The notes below the pieces were generated by a model. It was given only the letters and a program-made list of their open reading frames with translations, did no database searches and was not told the origin of the DNA. A stretch of 64,000 nucleotides of DNA, taken from Muricea muricata (lineage: Eukaryota; Cnidaria; Anthozoa; Malacalcyonacea; Plexauridae). The stretch is from positions 91,450,369-91,514,368 of the forward strand of contig OY979716.1 in NCBI GenBank assembly GCA_963855995.1. The letters run 5' to 3'. Positions 24,204 through 36,529 of the stretch are shown here, piece after piece (position 1 is the stretch's first letter; every line of letters begins with the position of its first letter). Position numbers and translations under genes: made by a program.

Positions 24204-24860
24204 CTATAGAGGTAAGAAGTCATTTTTTTGCAGCTCACATAAATTGTGCAATATGCATGACGCGTGAGTAACACTTACCAAGGTTGAAGCTTCCATGTCA
24301 ACACGTTTTGAAAATCTCGTAAACCGGCTTTTCCACCTACCAAAAGTATTTTCAACCGTCATTCTGGCACGACTTAATCGGTAGTTAAAGAGTTTTTGAT
24401 GCCTAGGTGCCTCGTTGTTTTGTGGATATCCCTTTATGAGCCATGGTAACAGGGGATATGCTGGATCCGCCAGAATGAGCGGTGATACATCTTCACCATT
24501 AATTTCTTCTGTAAGGTCGCTTGGAAAGAGTTTCTGCTCGTTGCCTTTAATAAAAATGGCAGAATTTGAAAAAACACGGGCGTCGTGTACACTTCCCGGC
24601 CATCCGATCACAACATCCCGGAACAAAAAATCACAGTCTACAACTGCTTGCATTATAATGCTATGGTACCCTTTTCTATTGACATATTCTGCGTGGCTTT
24701 CTTTCGGCGCTAAAATTGGGATGTGTGTGCCATCAATGCACACATTGGAAACCCCCAATTTCTGTCATATCCATCAATAACATGCAGCAGTTGGTCTCCT
24801 TGTGGAAAGCTAATCACTTTGGACAAAAGATTGGTGATGGCACGGCACACATTTTTAACG
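24204..24860 (-). pseudogene. PIF/Harbinger (HARBI1-like) transposase core
   Basis: From 24758 to 24204 the minus strand encodes the DDE nuclease: first Asp in CIDGTHIPI, second Asp in LILADPAYPLLPWL, Glu in ARMTVENTFGRWKSRF. About 100 bp more, NVCRAITNLLSKVISFPQGD and DRNWGFP, lies upstream in another frame, giving one frameshift near 24752 at the GFP/NVCIDG junction next to a G5 run. The helix-turn-helix start is not intact. It is on the opposite strand from the N-terminal exon at 21774, so it belongs to a different, nested element. Confidence 0.82.
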
Positions 24861-26398
24861 CATATACATACAAAAGACCGACTTTACGTATGTCAGCTGT
24901 TCATTGACTTGACTAAGCTCGTTGGCTCAGCCACTGTATCAAATTTGATAACTGGACTACACTTCCATTGAAATTAATTATAAACGCTGCATGAAGTAGA
25001 TACTGACAGTTATAAGTTACCGCTGCATGATAAAAGATAACTGTATTATAGTTTAAATATTTTAAGACTTTCACCAAAGTTTGCAATTTTTACGTTAGTC
25101 GCGTGACTGATTTGACCCTAGATCCGCCCCTGCTTTAGAGCTAGTTCCTTCACCTTTTTCCTCCTTTTTCTGTTGTCTACGGAACATCCCTTCATCACAA
25201 AATGTCTTCCAGCATTTCATATGATGGTACCATTCTAAATTAATTCTGTGAGGATTCTTCTCCATGTACAGTGACAGATCCGTTATGGAAGTTCTCATAC
25301 GATTTTTTAGCTATTTCAGCTTGTTGCTGACAATCAAGTTTGGCCCATTTGGACCTACACTCAAGACATTTCTTAAGCCTTTGGCGTATATCTTTAGTAT
25401 AAGTTGCTCCGTAACGCCATCAAAATGCATAAAACATGAGGATATCCGAATATTATAAATATCTTCGGCCATGATTATTTTGCATAACGCAATTCCCACC
25501 TCGTGGGCGTTTGTGCCCGTGTGCAGTGGGAGTTTTGCTGATGTGCGCATGCGTATTTGTCACCAAAACAATGGCGGCTCGAATATTTCAAAGCGCGAAA
25601 TTAACAAACCTTGGACGGAATTTTTTCCCAATTATGCCCCTGTTTTGCTTGGGGAGCAGCGGATTCTAGTAAAGCGAGTTTTTATCGATCCATTCGTGTG
25701 AAAATTATGTAGTTCCACGAGGGGTGCAACGGAATGCGTTTTCTGAGCATCTTTTGGACGCTCATCCTACGGCCTATTTAATTCTTTTCTTCTACTCAAC
25801 CTTTTACTTACTAAAAATTTTTTTACCAACCCCTTTCTCTTAATAGGTGACAGTGTAATCCCCCCACTATAAACAATGACCAGTTCCCAAATATCTAGTA
25901 ATCCATTTCCAGTACATGGCTTGACTTCGCTTTTCTTCATTAGCCTATGTTCGCAAATTAACATTTAACATGTTTAGACAAATGTGCAATCTCATAAAAT
26001 CATTTTCTTGCACAGTTTTAAGGTCGAAATTTACAAACCAACCAATTAGTGCTTTTTTCAGTAAAAATGAATGCTTGTATTTGTATGAAAAAATGTATAA
26101 CGATTGCTTTTATCACATATCAGGCGCATTCTTCTGCAGCTATTTGAATCGAATTTGTTAGCCATTTTTAAATAAACAAGACTTAATTCACTTTATTTAA
26201 TTTATGTTAACTACCCCACTCGAGCCCCACGCAAGTTAACTTCGTGATTAGTTAACTATCCGACTAACTACGTTTTGTGCAACGTAGTTTACGGCAGTTA
26301 AGTCGTGCAGTTAAGTAACTACGGTTAAGGATTTAACTAGGGTAGTTAACGCTAACTGTAGTTAACTTTAACTGCTTTTTTATACTACCAGCCCCAGC

Positions 26399-26807
26399 AG
26401 GCTGCAAATTGAATTTTGATTTTGTTGGAGTTTACACATGAAAATCTCACAATTTGTTTATAACAAGTTATGTCGGTGCTAAATGTGATGAAAACAAGTT
26501 GTGAGATGCTCTGGGTATATACAGCTCTTGTATGCCAATAAAAATACTTATACATGCGTATATGCGTTGGGAAGTGTGCACAGTTTTAGCAAGTGTTTAT
26601 ACGTTTTTAATGAATATGACATCCTTGCAAGCCCACGACAGAATCCCTGTCATTTTGGCTTATAGCATTGTCTCGTAGTCTGTCAAGATGCTTTCTGGAA
26701 AAAGTGGGGCATTGTACATGTACTATAGGACAAATGTTGTACAGATATTTAATTTAAAATTTAATAGCAAGCAAATCTAAGTACCACTCAGATTCAAAAC
26801 GACTGGG
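26399..26807. other. Spacer between elements A and B
   Basis: About 409 bp of apparently unique sequence. The terminal tips of A and B face each other across it, so it is probably host DNA between two insertions. Confidence 0.5.
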
Positions 26808-27339
26808 GCCAGTCGTATAAAAACGTAGTTAAAGTTACCTGCAGTTAACGTAAACTACCCTAGTTAAGTCCTTAACTGTAGTTAGTTAACTACACGACTT
26901 AACTGCGTTGCTCAAAACGTAATTAGTCGGGTAGTTAGCTAACCACGCAGTTAACTTGCGCGGGGCTTGCGTGGGGTAGTGAATATAAATTAAAATAAAT
27001 TAAGTCTTGTTTATTTAAAAATGGCGAAAATTTCGATTCAAATAATTGCAGAAGAATGCGCCTGATCTGTGATAAATGCAATCGTTATACATTTATTACA
27101 AATACAAACATTCAGTATTACCGAAGAAACTACTAATTGGTTTATTTGTAAATTTGGACCCTAAAACTGGCCAAGCAAATGATTTTTGTCTGGATCACTG
27201 GACGTCACATGTGGTAAATTGTGTAATTTGCTTGTCTGACTCACTGATTGTACGAGAGTGCCATGCACATTTGTGTAAGCATGTTAAAATGTTTATTTTG
27301 CGAGCATATGCTAATGAAGAAAAACGAAGTCAAGACATG

Positions 27340-27887
27340 TCAGGGATGATTATAAGAAGATTTTTTCAAAGCAAAAATTTTCTTAATTATAATTATTGTA
27401 AGAAGATTTATGACAATATAGGAAGATGTTCTACTTTGAAATAAGAATTGAATGTGATGACGTCATAAATTTACATCTAACCTTTATCCTATTACCCTAA
27501 CCTAACAACGGAAATTGTCACATTGACAACAAGAAATCCCTTTTGAAACTTATTGTATAAAAAACTTAAACACTAATGAATTGACTGCTTATTTGTTATG
27601 TTTTAAAACCTAAAATGTACAAGTAACAGGGGTCATCTGAAATCTTGAAGAACTATTTTTTAGTCTAGTGCACTTCCATTTTAAAATGGCAAATAGAAAA
27701 TTACTATGAGTTTAATACAGTGCTTAAGAAACTGAGATGAAAAAGTGTTAAAATATTTTTATTTAATGTTTATTTATTAACTTTATAAGAAAATATAAGA
27801 AGAATTTTCCTCCAAATTAAAATCTTCTTAAAATAATATAAGAAGATATAAGAAAAAATTGCATATAAGAAGATTTTGCATCCCTGA
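27340..27887. mobile_element. MITE with TCAGGGATG ends
   Basis: TCAGGGATGATTATAAGAAG at the left and its complement ending CATCCCTGA at the right bound 548 bp rich in ATAAGAAGAT words. GACAT flanks both sides. It interrupts sequence that is continuous in element A. Confidence 0.7.
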
Positions 27888-28302
27888 GACATATGCTGGA
27901 AATGGATAACTAGATACATGTATTTGGGGATTGGTCATTGTTTATGGTGGGGGGTTACACTGTAACCTATCAAGAGAAAGGGGCTGGTAATCAAAATTTT
28001 GAGTAAGTAAAATGTTGGGTAAAAGAAAACGATAAAACAAGAAGTTATTAAACTCATGTCATAGAAGTGGTGAAATACATGTGTGACAACTGAATGGTAT
28101 CCTTTTGTAAAGTTTTTGGCACATTACAGTTTGTTACAGAAACTAATTCAATATTTCAATGGTTGAATCAGGAAGTTTTTAGTAAGACAAGACATTTCCT
28201 CTTTGGTGCAACCCCCCCCCCCCCAATGAATAATGACTGGCCTTTAAAGAATACACAAGATGAAAAATCTGATTTGCAATACAGTTTTAACGCAGTGCCC
28301 AA

Positions 28303-28593
28303 ATGCAAATGCCGTGAAGGCCAAAAAATTGCTATAGTGCAAATTTGTGTACAGATTTGATCATTCCAAATAACATAAACAAGATTAAAAACCAGATTTG
28401 CACTAAATTTGCACTCAGGTGCCAAAATGTAAATGCATCAAATGTGCACAAATCATTCAAATGCGTGGCACATTTTTGAGGCAATATCTGTCTAAACGAA
28501 GAATATATGTATTTTCAAATAATCAAATTTGCACACAAATTTACACTATAGCAAATAAGCCTACATGGCATTTGCCTACATGGCATTTGCATT
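28303..28593. repeat. Foldback repeat with GCAAATTTGTGTACA arms
   Basis: The arm at about 28303-28365 (AAATGCAAATGCC, CTATAGTGCAAATTTG) is complemented at about 28525-28593. The 12-base word CTACATGGCATTTGC is repeated at the right end. No coding role; the cysteine-rich open frame crossing it is incidental. Confidence 0.65.
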
Positions 28594-29246
28594 GACCCCA
28601 AGGTTTTTTGGAGAAAAGTTTTAGTACCCCTTGTTGAGCAATTAAAATTTAAATTTGCCCCAAATCTCTAAATTTCATTGTGTTTAATACCTATTTGGTT
28701 ACTTTTGTACAACTTTGCAATCCTGCCCCTAGATTTCGAGCTTCTAGTCCTCCAAGACCTTGTTGAAAGTTCTCCAGTATGGATAATTTATAATTCATTT
28801 TCATCATGAAACCTAACCTGGGTTGGCCTAGGTTAAAACAACTTGGCTAATGTTGTTAAAGCTTGAATATGCTTAACCCATGATTGACCCTTATTACTTG
28901 AAACCCTACTGCAGATCAGGTTGGAAATCACCATGTTATTTTATTGTTACTTAAGTTGAGAGTAGGCGGTGGTGGTGGACAAGTGGATTGGATAAAGAAT
29001 TTAGAATTATTCCCATATTATTTCGCACGTTTCGGGCTGAGTGTGAACCAGAGCCAATGTATCCTATAATTTTGAATGGCCTGTGCCGCACAGTTCAGAT
29101 AGTGCAAATACAGTTTGATGTTTTCGGAAAAGTGGTATGCAAACTTTGTCACTTTCCAATCTGTATGAGTTTATTTACCATTAGATGGTACTTTATATTT
29201 TTCAATATTGTGTTACACAATAGTCAATATTTATTTTATGTTTGTC

Positions 29247-29583
29247 CATAGTTAATAGAGTAGATGGTTTGGAAACTCATTAGAATAACAATATATCTCA
29301 TTATCTATGTTGGTCAACGTTTATGCAAAAATATGGTTCTTCCTCGTCACGTGTGTATTGTGTTTTTTGCCAAATCCACCAATAGCAATTCTTGAATTGC
29401 CCTATTGTTCAAGTCGCGCATGGCTAACTTTCCTAAAACGTTGTTATTGGTTAGTTAGGCAAGAATACAATACGCACGTGACGATGAAGGACCTTATTTC
29501 TGCATAAACCAGAACAACAACATAGATAATGACTTATATTGTAGTTCTAATGAGTTTCCAAACCATCTACTCTATTAACTATG
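29247..29583. mobile_element. MITE, 337 bp, with 7-bp target duplication
   Basis: Ends CATAGTTAATAGAG and CTCTATTAACTATG with about 37-bp perfect arms. GTTTGTC is duplicated at 29240-29246 and 29584-29590. The uninterrupted sequence occurs in element A. Confidence 0.85.
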
Positions 29584-29770
29584 GTTTGTCAGATGTAACA
29601 AAATTCAACACAACTCATATATCATACTGTATGTATTTGTATCATGTTTGGGGATATATTTTTCTATCTAACAACAGGTCACCAAGCTTGCAGGTGTTTT
29701 TCAAGTTCAATTACTTAATTACATACACACAAATTCAAAATGTTTGCCCAAAGACCAACTAATCCAAAAC

Positions 29771-30091
29771 ATGGCAGATTTTACTTCAGCAGAATGTAAC
29801 CTACTGGTCAATTTAGTTGAAAAAAATTTGGACACATTACGAGGCCAGTTTTTGAGCACAATAACAAATGCCAAAAAACAAAGTTGTGGGAAACTTTTAA
29901 TTCGCAGATTAACAGCTTGGGCTGTGAAAAACGTACACCAATACGAAGAAATTCAGGGAAAATGGCGAAACATAGCCCAAATTGAAAAAAAAACAAATTC
30001 CCGGATTATGCAGTGCCAAAAGAAAACAAGTAGAGGTCCTGCAGCAAAACCACCAACCACTACCACTGCTAAAAATATAAGTCTTACGTGA
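29771..30091 (+). pseudogene. Myb/SANT-like DNA-binding protein of a Harbinger element, better-preserved copy
   Basis: The frame from the ATG at 29771 reads FTSAECNLLVNLVEKNLDTL, then a region with YEEIQGKWRNIAQIEKK, in the manner of the Myb_DNA-bind_5 type proteins that accompany Harbinger transposases. A lysine- and threonine-rich tail ends at 30091. The basic leader of the other copy is out of frame here (deletion near 29780), so the true N-terminus is lost. Such proteins bring the transposase to element ends. Confidence 0.55.
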
Positions 30092-30385
30092 AGAGCCTGG
30101 TTTCGCCTTGTTAGTGGTCTCACTTCGTCCTCGATGAGTCACGCTATAAAAAGCAAGGATTCCTAGGAGTCATTTATCTGCGAAATCTTCCCAGGAAAGA
30201 TGACGATTAAAAACTTTAGGTAATAGTGGCCTTTTAATTTTATCTCGCTCATAAAAGTTGATCACTCTTAATACAGCCGCCATATTTAACTAGGTTTTGA
30301 GAAGTTAACTATGCCATTGAGGATAGTTAACTTTAACTACTTTTCAACTGCAGTTAACGCTAACTGCTTTTTTATACAACCGGCC

Positions 30386-31539
30386 TACTTTTTGGGTAGT
30401 TAAAAAGTAGCTAAAAGAATTATACAACCGCCCGCAGGAGGTAATATTATTTTTGCAAAAAAATGTTGTCTACTCTTGCAGTTTTTAATTTTAGCATATA
30501 ATCTTTTTTAAAAAGGATAGAATTCTGCCAAGGCATAGCTACAATATAGCCATTGGTTTTTCAGTATTTTGAAAAGCTCACTTCTGGATTATCCAAAGTA
30601 AAGTGATGCACTCAGATTTCTTAATTATGCTATCCTTGGTATACATCCCACAGTATTTGGCATTTTAAGTCAAGATCCAAAGGCCTGCTTATCATTTAGT
30701 GCAGTGCGCCCCCCCCCCAAAAAAAAGGTTACCTTTTTTGAACTGAGCCCATTCTGTGTTATTTTGGCAGAGCAAATTCAAATAATTTGCAACGTAACAT
30801 TAAGAAATCTCTCTATAGCAGATAACTACACATTATTGTGCTAATTAAGGAGATCGCAAGACTTTGTACTCATGGGGCTAATCGGTGTGGAAAAACTTGC
30901 GAACTGTGTTTTCACTTACGCATACTAATTTGACGAAGGATTAGAGCTGTCATATTACTACGATACGCTACAATACGCTTATAGTTCATTTGAATTAGAA
31001 AGTTTTTTGCATATACCAAAATCACCTTGTTAAATTCGAATCTGTTGTCAAAGTTGGGGCAAGGGATGACGGGTTATTGCTTATTTCTACCGCTAAACTC
31101 GGAATTATTTCTTTGAAACAGAAGCGAGGGCACAATAATCACATCATCATCACATGCGCGCTCATAGTCCACAGCACAATATAGACAATAAACATGTACA
31201 ATAGGGCCATTCAGCAGTTCAACATGCTCCCCATGCAGTCGACAGGCTAGGGTAATGGCGGATTAGCCAGTTCAGTGTTTCTATCGGCAAGAATATGCAG
31301 TTGACTGGAAAGAACCTGCATAATGAACATGCGTAGTGCGACATGCCTGGGGACACAAACCTCAAAGGTTCGGACCGAGTCGCAGTCTTTACCTCCTATT
31401 CTGTGGTTCACAGTGTACGCTTTTGAAAGACAACCTTAATCAAATTCGCTGTGTTATTTATTATTTTTATGAAATAGGAGAGGGGCTTTACGGTGGTTCA
31501 CTGGTAAATACTATTCCCATTTATGGATGTTCAAATATT
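30386..31539. other. Intron 1 sequence without recognised genes
   Basis: A second tip-like piece (TTATACAACCG) lies at about 30418-30430. Otherwise I see nothing definable. Confidence 0.4.
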
Positions 31540-32240
31540 GTAGAAGATATTGTTTAAAACGTTCTCCAAACATTTGCTGAACAGAACAAAATACAAAATT
31601 ATAGAGACATGTTGTTGGCATTCAAATGTCTCAATGGCATGGGTTCTGTTTATCTCAGCACAAGATTCGCACGTCCCAGTGTCTAAGAGTGTAATACGCA
31701 TAACAAAAACGACCTACAAATACCATAAAATCGCTTTTAGCAGATATAAACGCTCTCGTAATTCAGAAGCTTTTTTATTCTTCGACTGTTTAGGCAAATA
31801 CGTCAAAACCAAACAAAAAATAGTTCCAGAGTGTAAAAAATTTTGCTGCACGTTTTGTCACGGGCTTTAAAAAGTTTGATCCAATCACACCATTACTGAA
31901 ACAGCTCTATATTCGGTTACCAGTGAATGTGTCATTGCGTTTCATGGACGTTATGCTGGCATACGAATGTTTAAATAGCTCCTGAGTATCTAATCGAAAG
32001 ATCTATTACTTGATCACAAATACATGATTGTGTGACAAGAAAGAAAGACTTATAGAGTGTTTCTTTTTATCGAGCAGCTGCTGGTCAACAATTGCTCAGA
32101 GCAGTCTAGCATTGGAATGTCTTGCCAGACCACATAAAATCTGAGAACAATTTCAGAAATATTAAAGAGTCTAAGACAGCTCTTAGACAGTTCTTTTACC
32201 TTTTTAAACAATTTTATACTGGCTCTTAGGTTTTTAACTA
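31540..32240 (+). pseudogene. LINE reverse transcriptase C-terminal remnant
   Basis: Broken reading frames give RLPVNVSLRFMDVMLAYECL-type, RKKDLYRV-type and AAGQQLLRAV-type patterns, followed by LPDHIKSENNFRNIKES (about 32120-32165), the tail of CR1-like LINE polymerases. There are many stops and shifts and the 5' part is missing. Confidence 0.55.
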
Positions 32241-32609
32241 TTATCTTGTAATTAATGTCTGAAAAGCCCTTTTGGGAGATGTTAAAGTTCTAGATTTAAA
32301 AATTAAAATTAATGAAAACATTATGAACAACATCTTTTCGAAATTTCTAGTAAGGAAGGACACGAAAACATTTTAAAACTGTAGTATGATGGCATTAAAA
32401 ACTTTTTTTTCACTAGTGGATCCTTTAAAACTCGTAGCGCTAGGATATGAATAATTATAATGAAATAACCACGTTCGAATATTGTGAGATGCTGCTATAC
32501 AGTAAATGTCTAACAAATTGAGCAGGAGCACCGACTCGTTATAAAATGATTAAATTTTAAGTCTAAACTTAAGAAGTTGGCGGGCTCTATATACCATTGA
32601 TCTTTACAG

Positions 32610-32765
32610 ATCAAAAGGACTACGAAGCCGAAAAAGTGCCCTATTGGAAGTGTAAAACGAAGTGTGATGATAACGCACAGTGTGTCTGTGGTCTTCTGAG
32701 TGGAAATTATATGTGCATTTGCAAACCTGGTTTCTATGGGAGCGGAGCAAAAGGCCACTGCACTA
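32610..32765 (+). CDS. SVEP1/polydom-like protein, exon 2: EGF-like domain
   Basis: The acceptor TCTTTACAG ends at 32609 and the donor GTAAGT begins at 32766; the exon is 156 nt, phase 1 to phase 1, and adds 52 residues. Cysteines in KCKTKCDDNAQCVC and YMCICKPGFYGSG fit an EGF-like module that links the vWA domain to the following repeats. Phase agrees with exon 1. Confidence 0.85.
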
Positions 32766-33175
32766 GTAAGTGATGACTTAGGTCTCATTGTGTCGTTTCT
32801 GAGTGTTTTCATTTCGAATTATTTCAAAAAGTTTCCGACTTGTTGACATAATTTAATGAAAGCCAGCATAAACCTCAACGGACAAAAACTAAAAACTTCA
32901 TTGATGAGAATTTTTATATTTCATATCGTTTGCATTTTGAGTGCTGTGATGCATGTACGATATAAGGGCAATTCTCGCTTTCGAATTCTCTGACGTAACT
33001 CTTTTTACCGATGAGGTTCGCGAGGATTACGGTGCTGCATTATTAGAGAAATCCTTTCGAAATCTTTTGATTTGCGAAGACAGTGAATATTCCGCGCAGT
33101 ATATGTACTAGCGGCATACGTCTTGTATTTTTACATTTTTACAACACGATATTTGATAAGAAATACTTTTTTTAG

Positions 33176-33337
33176 AATGCGCACCTAGTACATATAAGAC
33201 GCAGTTAAGCGTGGCTGAGAATTCGTGTACACCATGCCCTGAACACTCAAGTCACGACAAGTATGGTAGCACTGAGGTCACAGATTGTAAATGTAATAAA
33301 GGATACGAAGGGAAGAAACATGGAACAGGCTGTTTTC
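33176..33337 (+). CDS. SVEP1/polydom-like protein, exon 3: ephrin-receptor-like cysteine module
   Basis: The acceptor TTTTTTTAG ends at 33175 and the donor GTAAGT begins at 33338; 162 nt, phase 1 to 1. The pattern CAPSTYKTQ, SCTPCPEHSSHDKYGS, DCKCNKGYEG matches the GCC2_GCC3/ephrin-receptor-like module found after EGF domains in SVEP1-type proteins. Confidence 0.85.
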
Positions 33338-33416
33338 GTAAGTCCTTTTTGACAACCATGCATATTACCCTTTGTAGATTGAAAGAATCTCGAACTTTTC
33401 TAATTTCCAAATATAG

Positions 33417-33541
33417 TGAAAAGATGCTCAAATTTGGATGTACCAGCAAATGGTTATACAAATCCGACAAATTGTGCACCGATTTATGGCAGCATCTGCG
33501 AATTCAAATGCAATGACGAATTCAGGCTGCGTGGAGAGAAG
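33417..33541 (+). CDS. SVEP1/polydom-like protein, exon 4: first half of a sushi domain
   Basis: The acceptor CAAATATAG ends at 33416. The frame gives CSNLDVPANGY, NCAPIYGSICEFKCNDEF, then a donor GTTAGC at 33542 (phase 0). That donor joins in frame with exon 5 to complete the domain. A stronger-looking GTAAGA at 33549 would leave phase 1 and not fit. The intron upstream is only 79 bp. Confidence 0.8.
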
Positions 33542-34366
33542 GTTAGCCGTAAGATTTTACACGATTCGCCAATCATAAAAAGTCACACGCCAACGTAAAG
33601 AACAAACGTGCCACTGAACTTAGTGAAAACGCTTGGCAAATTAAAGATAAGCATGTTGACTGTAAAATCAGATAGTAAATGACAAATGAAACAAATCTTT
33701 ACAGAAGCTTCTCCAATTGATATCATAAAAATAAAAATATTTCATCATTTGCCACCTATCTAGAATTGGAGGAGCCTATTTTGTGCTTGATTTTCCACCG
33801 TCCACTTAATCATAAGTCGGTCTTCTTGCGTGCTTACTGATGACACTGTTTGTTTGTTTTTATATGTATATTCATATATTTAAGCTCTACCGGGCTATCT
33901 TACTTTGAAAACAGTTGTTATTATTCGAGTTGATTTTAAGGGAAATCAGTCAGGCAAAACGCGAATATAAGAATATACACCCCCCACCCAAATGAAGTTC
34001 TAGCGCCACCCTGTTTGTGTATTGAATGAGATGAGCAAAAGAACATAGTACTATATAAAAGAGATTTATAGAGATCCATGTTAATTTACATAAAACTTTT
34101 GCAAAGGTCTTCTCGACTTAAACAACTTAAATTTATACCGAAAATTTCTTCGTAAATAAACTCACAAAAAATGGGTACAAAATGGTCTTTTTTAAGCCTT
34201 TTAAAATACACGAAATTCATGCTTTTCTGTATATCTGGCATTTCATTACTAGATTACCTGCTGCTGTTTTAAATTGTATGCAAGAAAATCAGGGCAAAGC
34301 GAGAGACTCTCGTGCTTTCCAAACTTCTTTAATATAGTAGCTTCATTGTAGTTTTTATGTGTTTAG

Positions 34367-34436
34367 ACATTCACATGCAAAGTTGACAGTGAAGGTGAAG
34401 CATCCTGGGATAAACACATTTTACCAAAATGTCAAA
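34367..34436 (+). CDS. SVEP1/polydom-like protein, exon 5: second half of the sushi domain
   Basis: A 70-nt exon between acceptor TGTGTTTAG (ends 34366) and donor GTAAGA (34437). In phase 0 it reads TFTCKVDSEGEASW and LPKCQ, supplying the conserved C, W and last C of the sushi fold. It leaves phase 1, matching exon 6. Confidence 0.78.
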
Positions 34437-35407
34437 GTAAGAATTGCATTTGTGATATTTTGCGGAATCTTGGATGATGCGTGCACTAATTTCTTATTCG
34501 TTTCAACAAAGCATTTCATTTATTACCGTTTGAGAATGATCGGTATATTTACATAGACGGTCGGTCTGTTGTCTTATGAGCCTGGTCTATGCATGTTGTG
34601 AATTATAAAGAAAAATTGCTCACGTTCATTAGTTGATTATTTTTGGCAAAAAAATCATTTTCCCTCCACAAAAAATCATCTTGCCCGCTCGTGAAACCCG
34701 AGCATAATTTAAGAGATTGACTGGAATGGTATAACACCCCCTTCATATTAAATTTATAAGCGATGTGATAAAATCAACTTTGAGTCTTAAACGAAGTTTT
34801 TACAATACATTACTAAAATGGAAAAAAGAGGTGTTGTTGCCACCAGTAACGTACATTGTTTACAATTTTGATTATTTGTGATTATTGTCTATTAAATTGT
34901 ATTATAACATTATATCAGAAAGTTGCTTATTACTTTTAAACAGTTTTCGAGTTTACATAGTTTTTGTATTAGATGTGAAAATTGAGCCAGAAGCGTGCAA
35001 TAGCTTAAAAATTGATTTTTTGACAATAATTATAACCATATTTATAATCGTATAACCATAATTAAACGAAAAAGCATGTCAACTTTTTGAAGGGCCTATG
35101 AAACGAGGTTTTCTCCAACTATTTGTTGATTGCATTGCAAAGATCACTTAAAATCACAGTGTAACTTCCTTTGTAGAATGTGTTTAACTTTTTTCCCTCT
35201 CGGGTTACTTAACTTCGATATGCTATTCGATCTTTTTTTTCTATATGCGAATCACACAACCTATGACGTCACTATGCATAATAACTTTTCAAAAATCATC
35301 CTTAATTTGCAAAGTGATTGCTGTACTCCGCACAAAAAGGCAGAAGCCAAGCGAGTAATTGTAGTTTACACACGTACGGCACAGTTTTAGTTGTTTGTTA
35401 TATATTG
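34437..35407. other. Start of intron 5, no element recognised
   Basis: AT-rich sequence; no exon or repeat seen before the Helitron-like element at 35408. Confidence 0.4.
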
Positions 35408-36529
35408 TCCCCGAGCCGCAGCGCGGAGCGCTGCCCGGGCAAAGCCAGTGGCGAGAGTTACTAATTCTGAGATGCGAAAGTCATCCGCCATTATGTGTCG
35501 GTTTGGCTTGGACGTTTGACCTTTTGGTTGACGTCGTTGAATTCCGGGGGTTTTTTAAAATAAATGTCATGTCATCTGTGGGGAAACAAATCGAAATCAT
35601 TAAGAAACAATAAAAATAAATAAAAAATACGGAAAAAACGACGAAAAAACGCGCCAACAGAAGGAAACAAGAACGGAAACGCACATAAAATGTAGCCATA
35701 CTCAGACTATTCCAGAGGAGGTCGGACAGCTATCACGTGACGTTCTCGACCAATGAAATCGCGTCATTTTGACATTGTTTTTGCGAAGCTTTTTAGCACA
35801 AAACTTTGCATAGCGCACTAAAATATTCAAATTTTGAATCTTTTTATTTAAATTTGATGTGTTATGTACAAAGATTCTGATAGAAGAGTAACTGGAATTT
35901 CTATATCTGAAATATTTGGTAAGGTAAACGTTGATTTCTGCTTTATTTTTATGATGAAAGTTTGTAGGGTCATTTCAACTTGATGACTTCATTATGTTGG
36001 TGTTTACACCTGTGGTTCGATTTTTGTATTTTTTTCGTTAATTTCAAGACAAATGTATAAATGTAAACTCCACCAGAAAAGTCCCAAAAAGTCCCCACTT
36101 CGCAATATAGATATTTCGCTTTGAATCGACCGCACTCGTTCAGACAATTGCTAAAAATGCGCTTTAATGCTATGACCGACATTATGCTAAGAAAGATTAT
36201 TTTGTTGACTAATAGTTGAAGTTAAAAGCGTCATTTTACAGTTAATTGTTACATGAGATGTTAAATTGGTTTTACAGGAATATGAAAGTTTTTTTTCGTG
36301 TTTTATATATATTTCTATTTTGGGTTGCAGGGAATGCATCAATAGGGCCCAAAACAAAAACAACCTAAACAGAAGAATGATGTACAGTTTCACATGTTCT
36401 CAAATCTCATTACTTGTACTCAAAGATGTGTTTGCACTCATTTTTGGTTTGGTTATTTTGCATTTTAGTACGTGCGAAAATAATTTAATAAATGTATCCC
36501 CTACAAGATTAGTATATTTTCATTTAAAG

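Larger units (their letters stand above)
21690..26398. mobile_element. Element A, Harbinger-associated composite (4.7 kb)
   Basis: The right end (about 26200-26398) carries a long terminal repeat region rich in GTTAACT words with outward tip GGCTGGTAGTATAAAA on the minus strand. The left end from about 21690 shows GCAGTTAAAAAGTAGTTAAAG. The interior includes a transposase N-terminal exon at 21774, a Myb-like gene remnant on the minus strand, a MITE (23106-23831) and a separate transposase core (24204-24860). Left and right parts match element B in inverted orientation: about 21706-23100 with 28740-30372, and about 25770-26398 with 26808-28060. Stretch 25138-25770 has no recognised content. 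The sequence near 25120-25137, GATCCGCCCCTG, resembles a hAT MITE end without a found partner. Confidence 0.65.
26808..30385. mobile_element. Element B, inverted relative of element A (3.6 kb)
   Basis: The left tip GGCCAGTCGTATAAAAA (about 26808-26825) and the right tip, GGCCGGTTGTATAAAAAA on the minus strand (about 30367-30385), are related and are followed by GTTAACT-rich arms. Three insertions are nested in it: a MITE at 27340-27887, a foldback at 28303-28593 and a MITE at 29247-29583. It has a Myb-like remnant but no transposase core, so it is non-autonomous. Confidence 0.65.

Noticed and set aside
28094-28360. Cysteine-containing open frame (CKCREGQ) as a possible extra EGF exon
   Set aside because: It lies in a foldback repeat and lacks splice sites in the right phase.
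33549-33554. GTAAGA as donor of exon 4
   Set aside because: It would leave phase 1 and break the join with exon 5; GTTAGC at 33542 gives phase 0 and a complete sushi domain.
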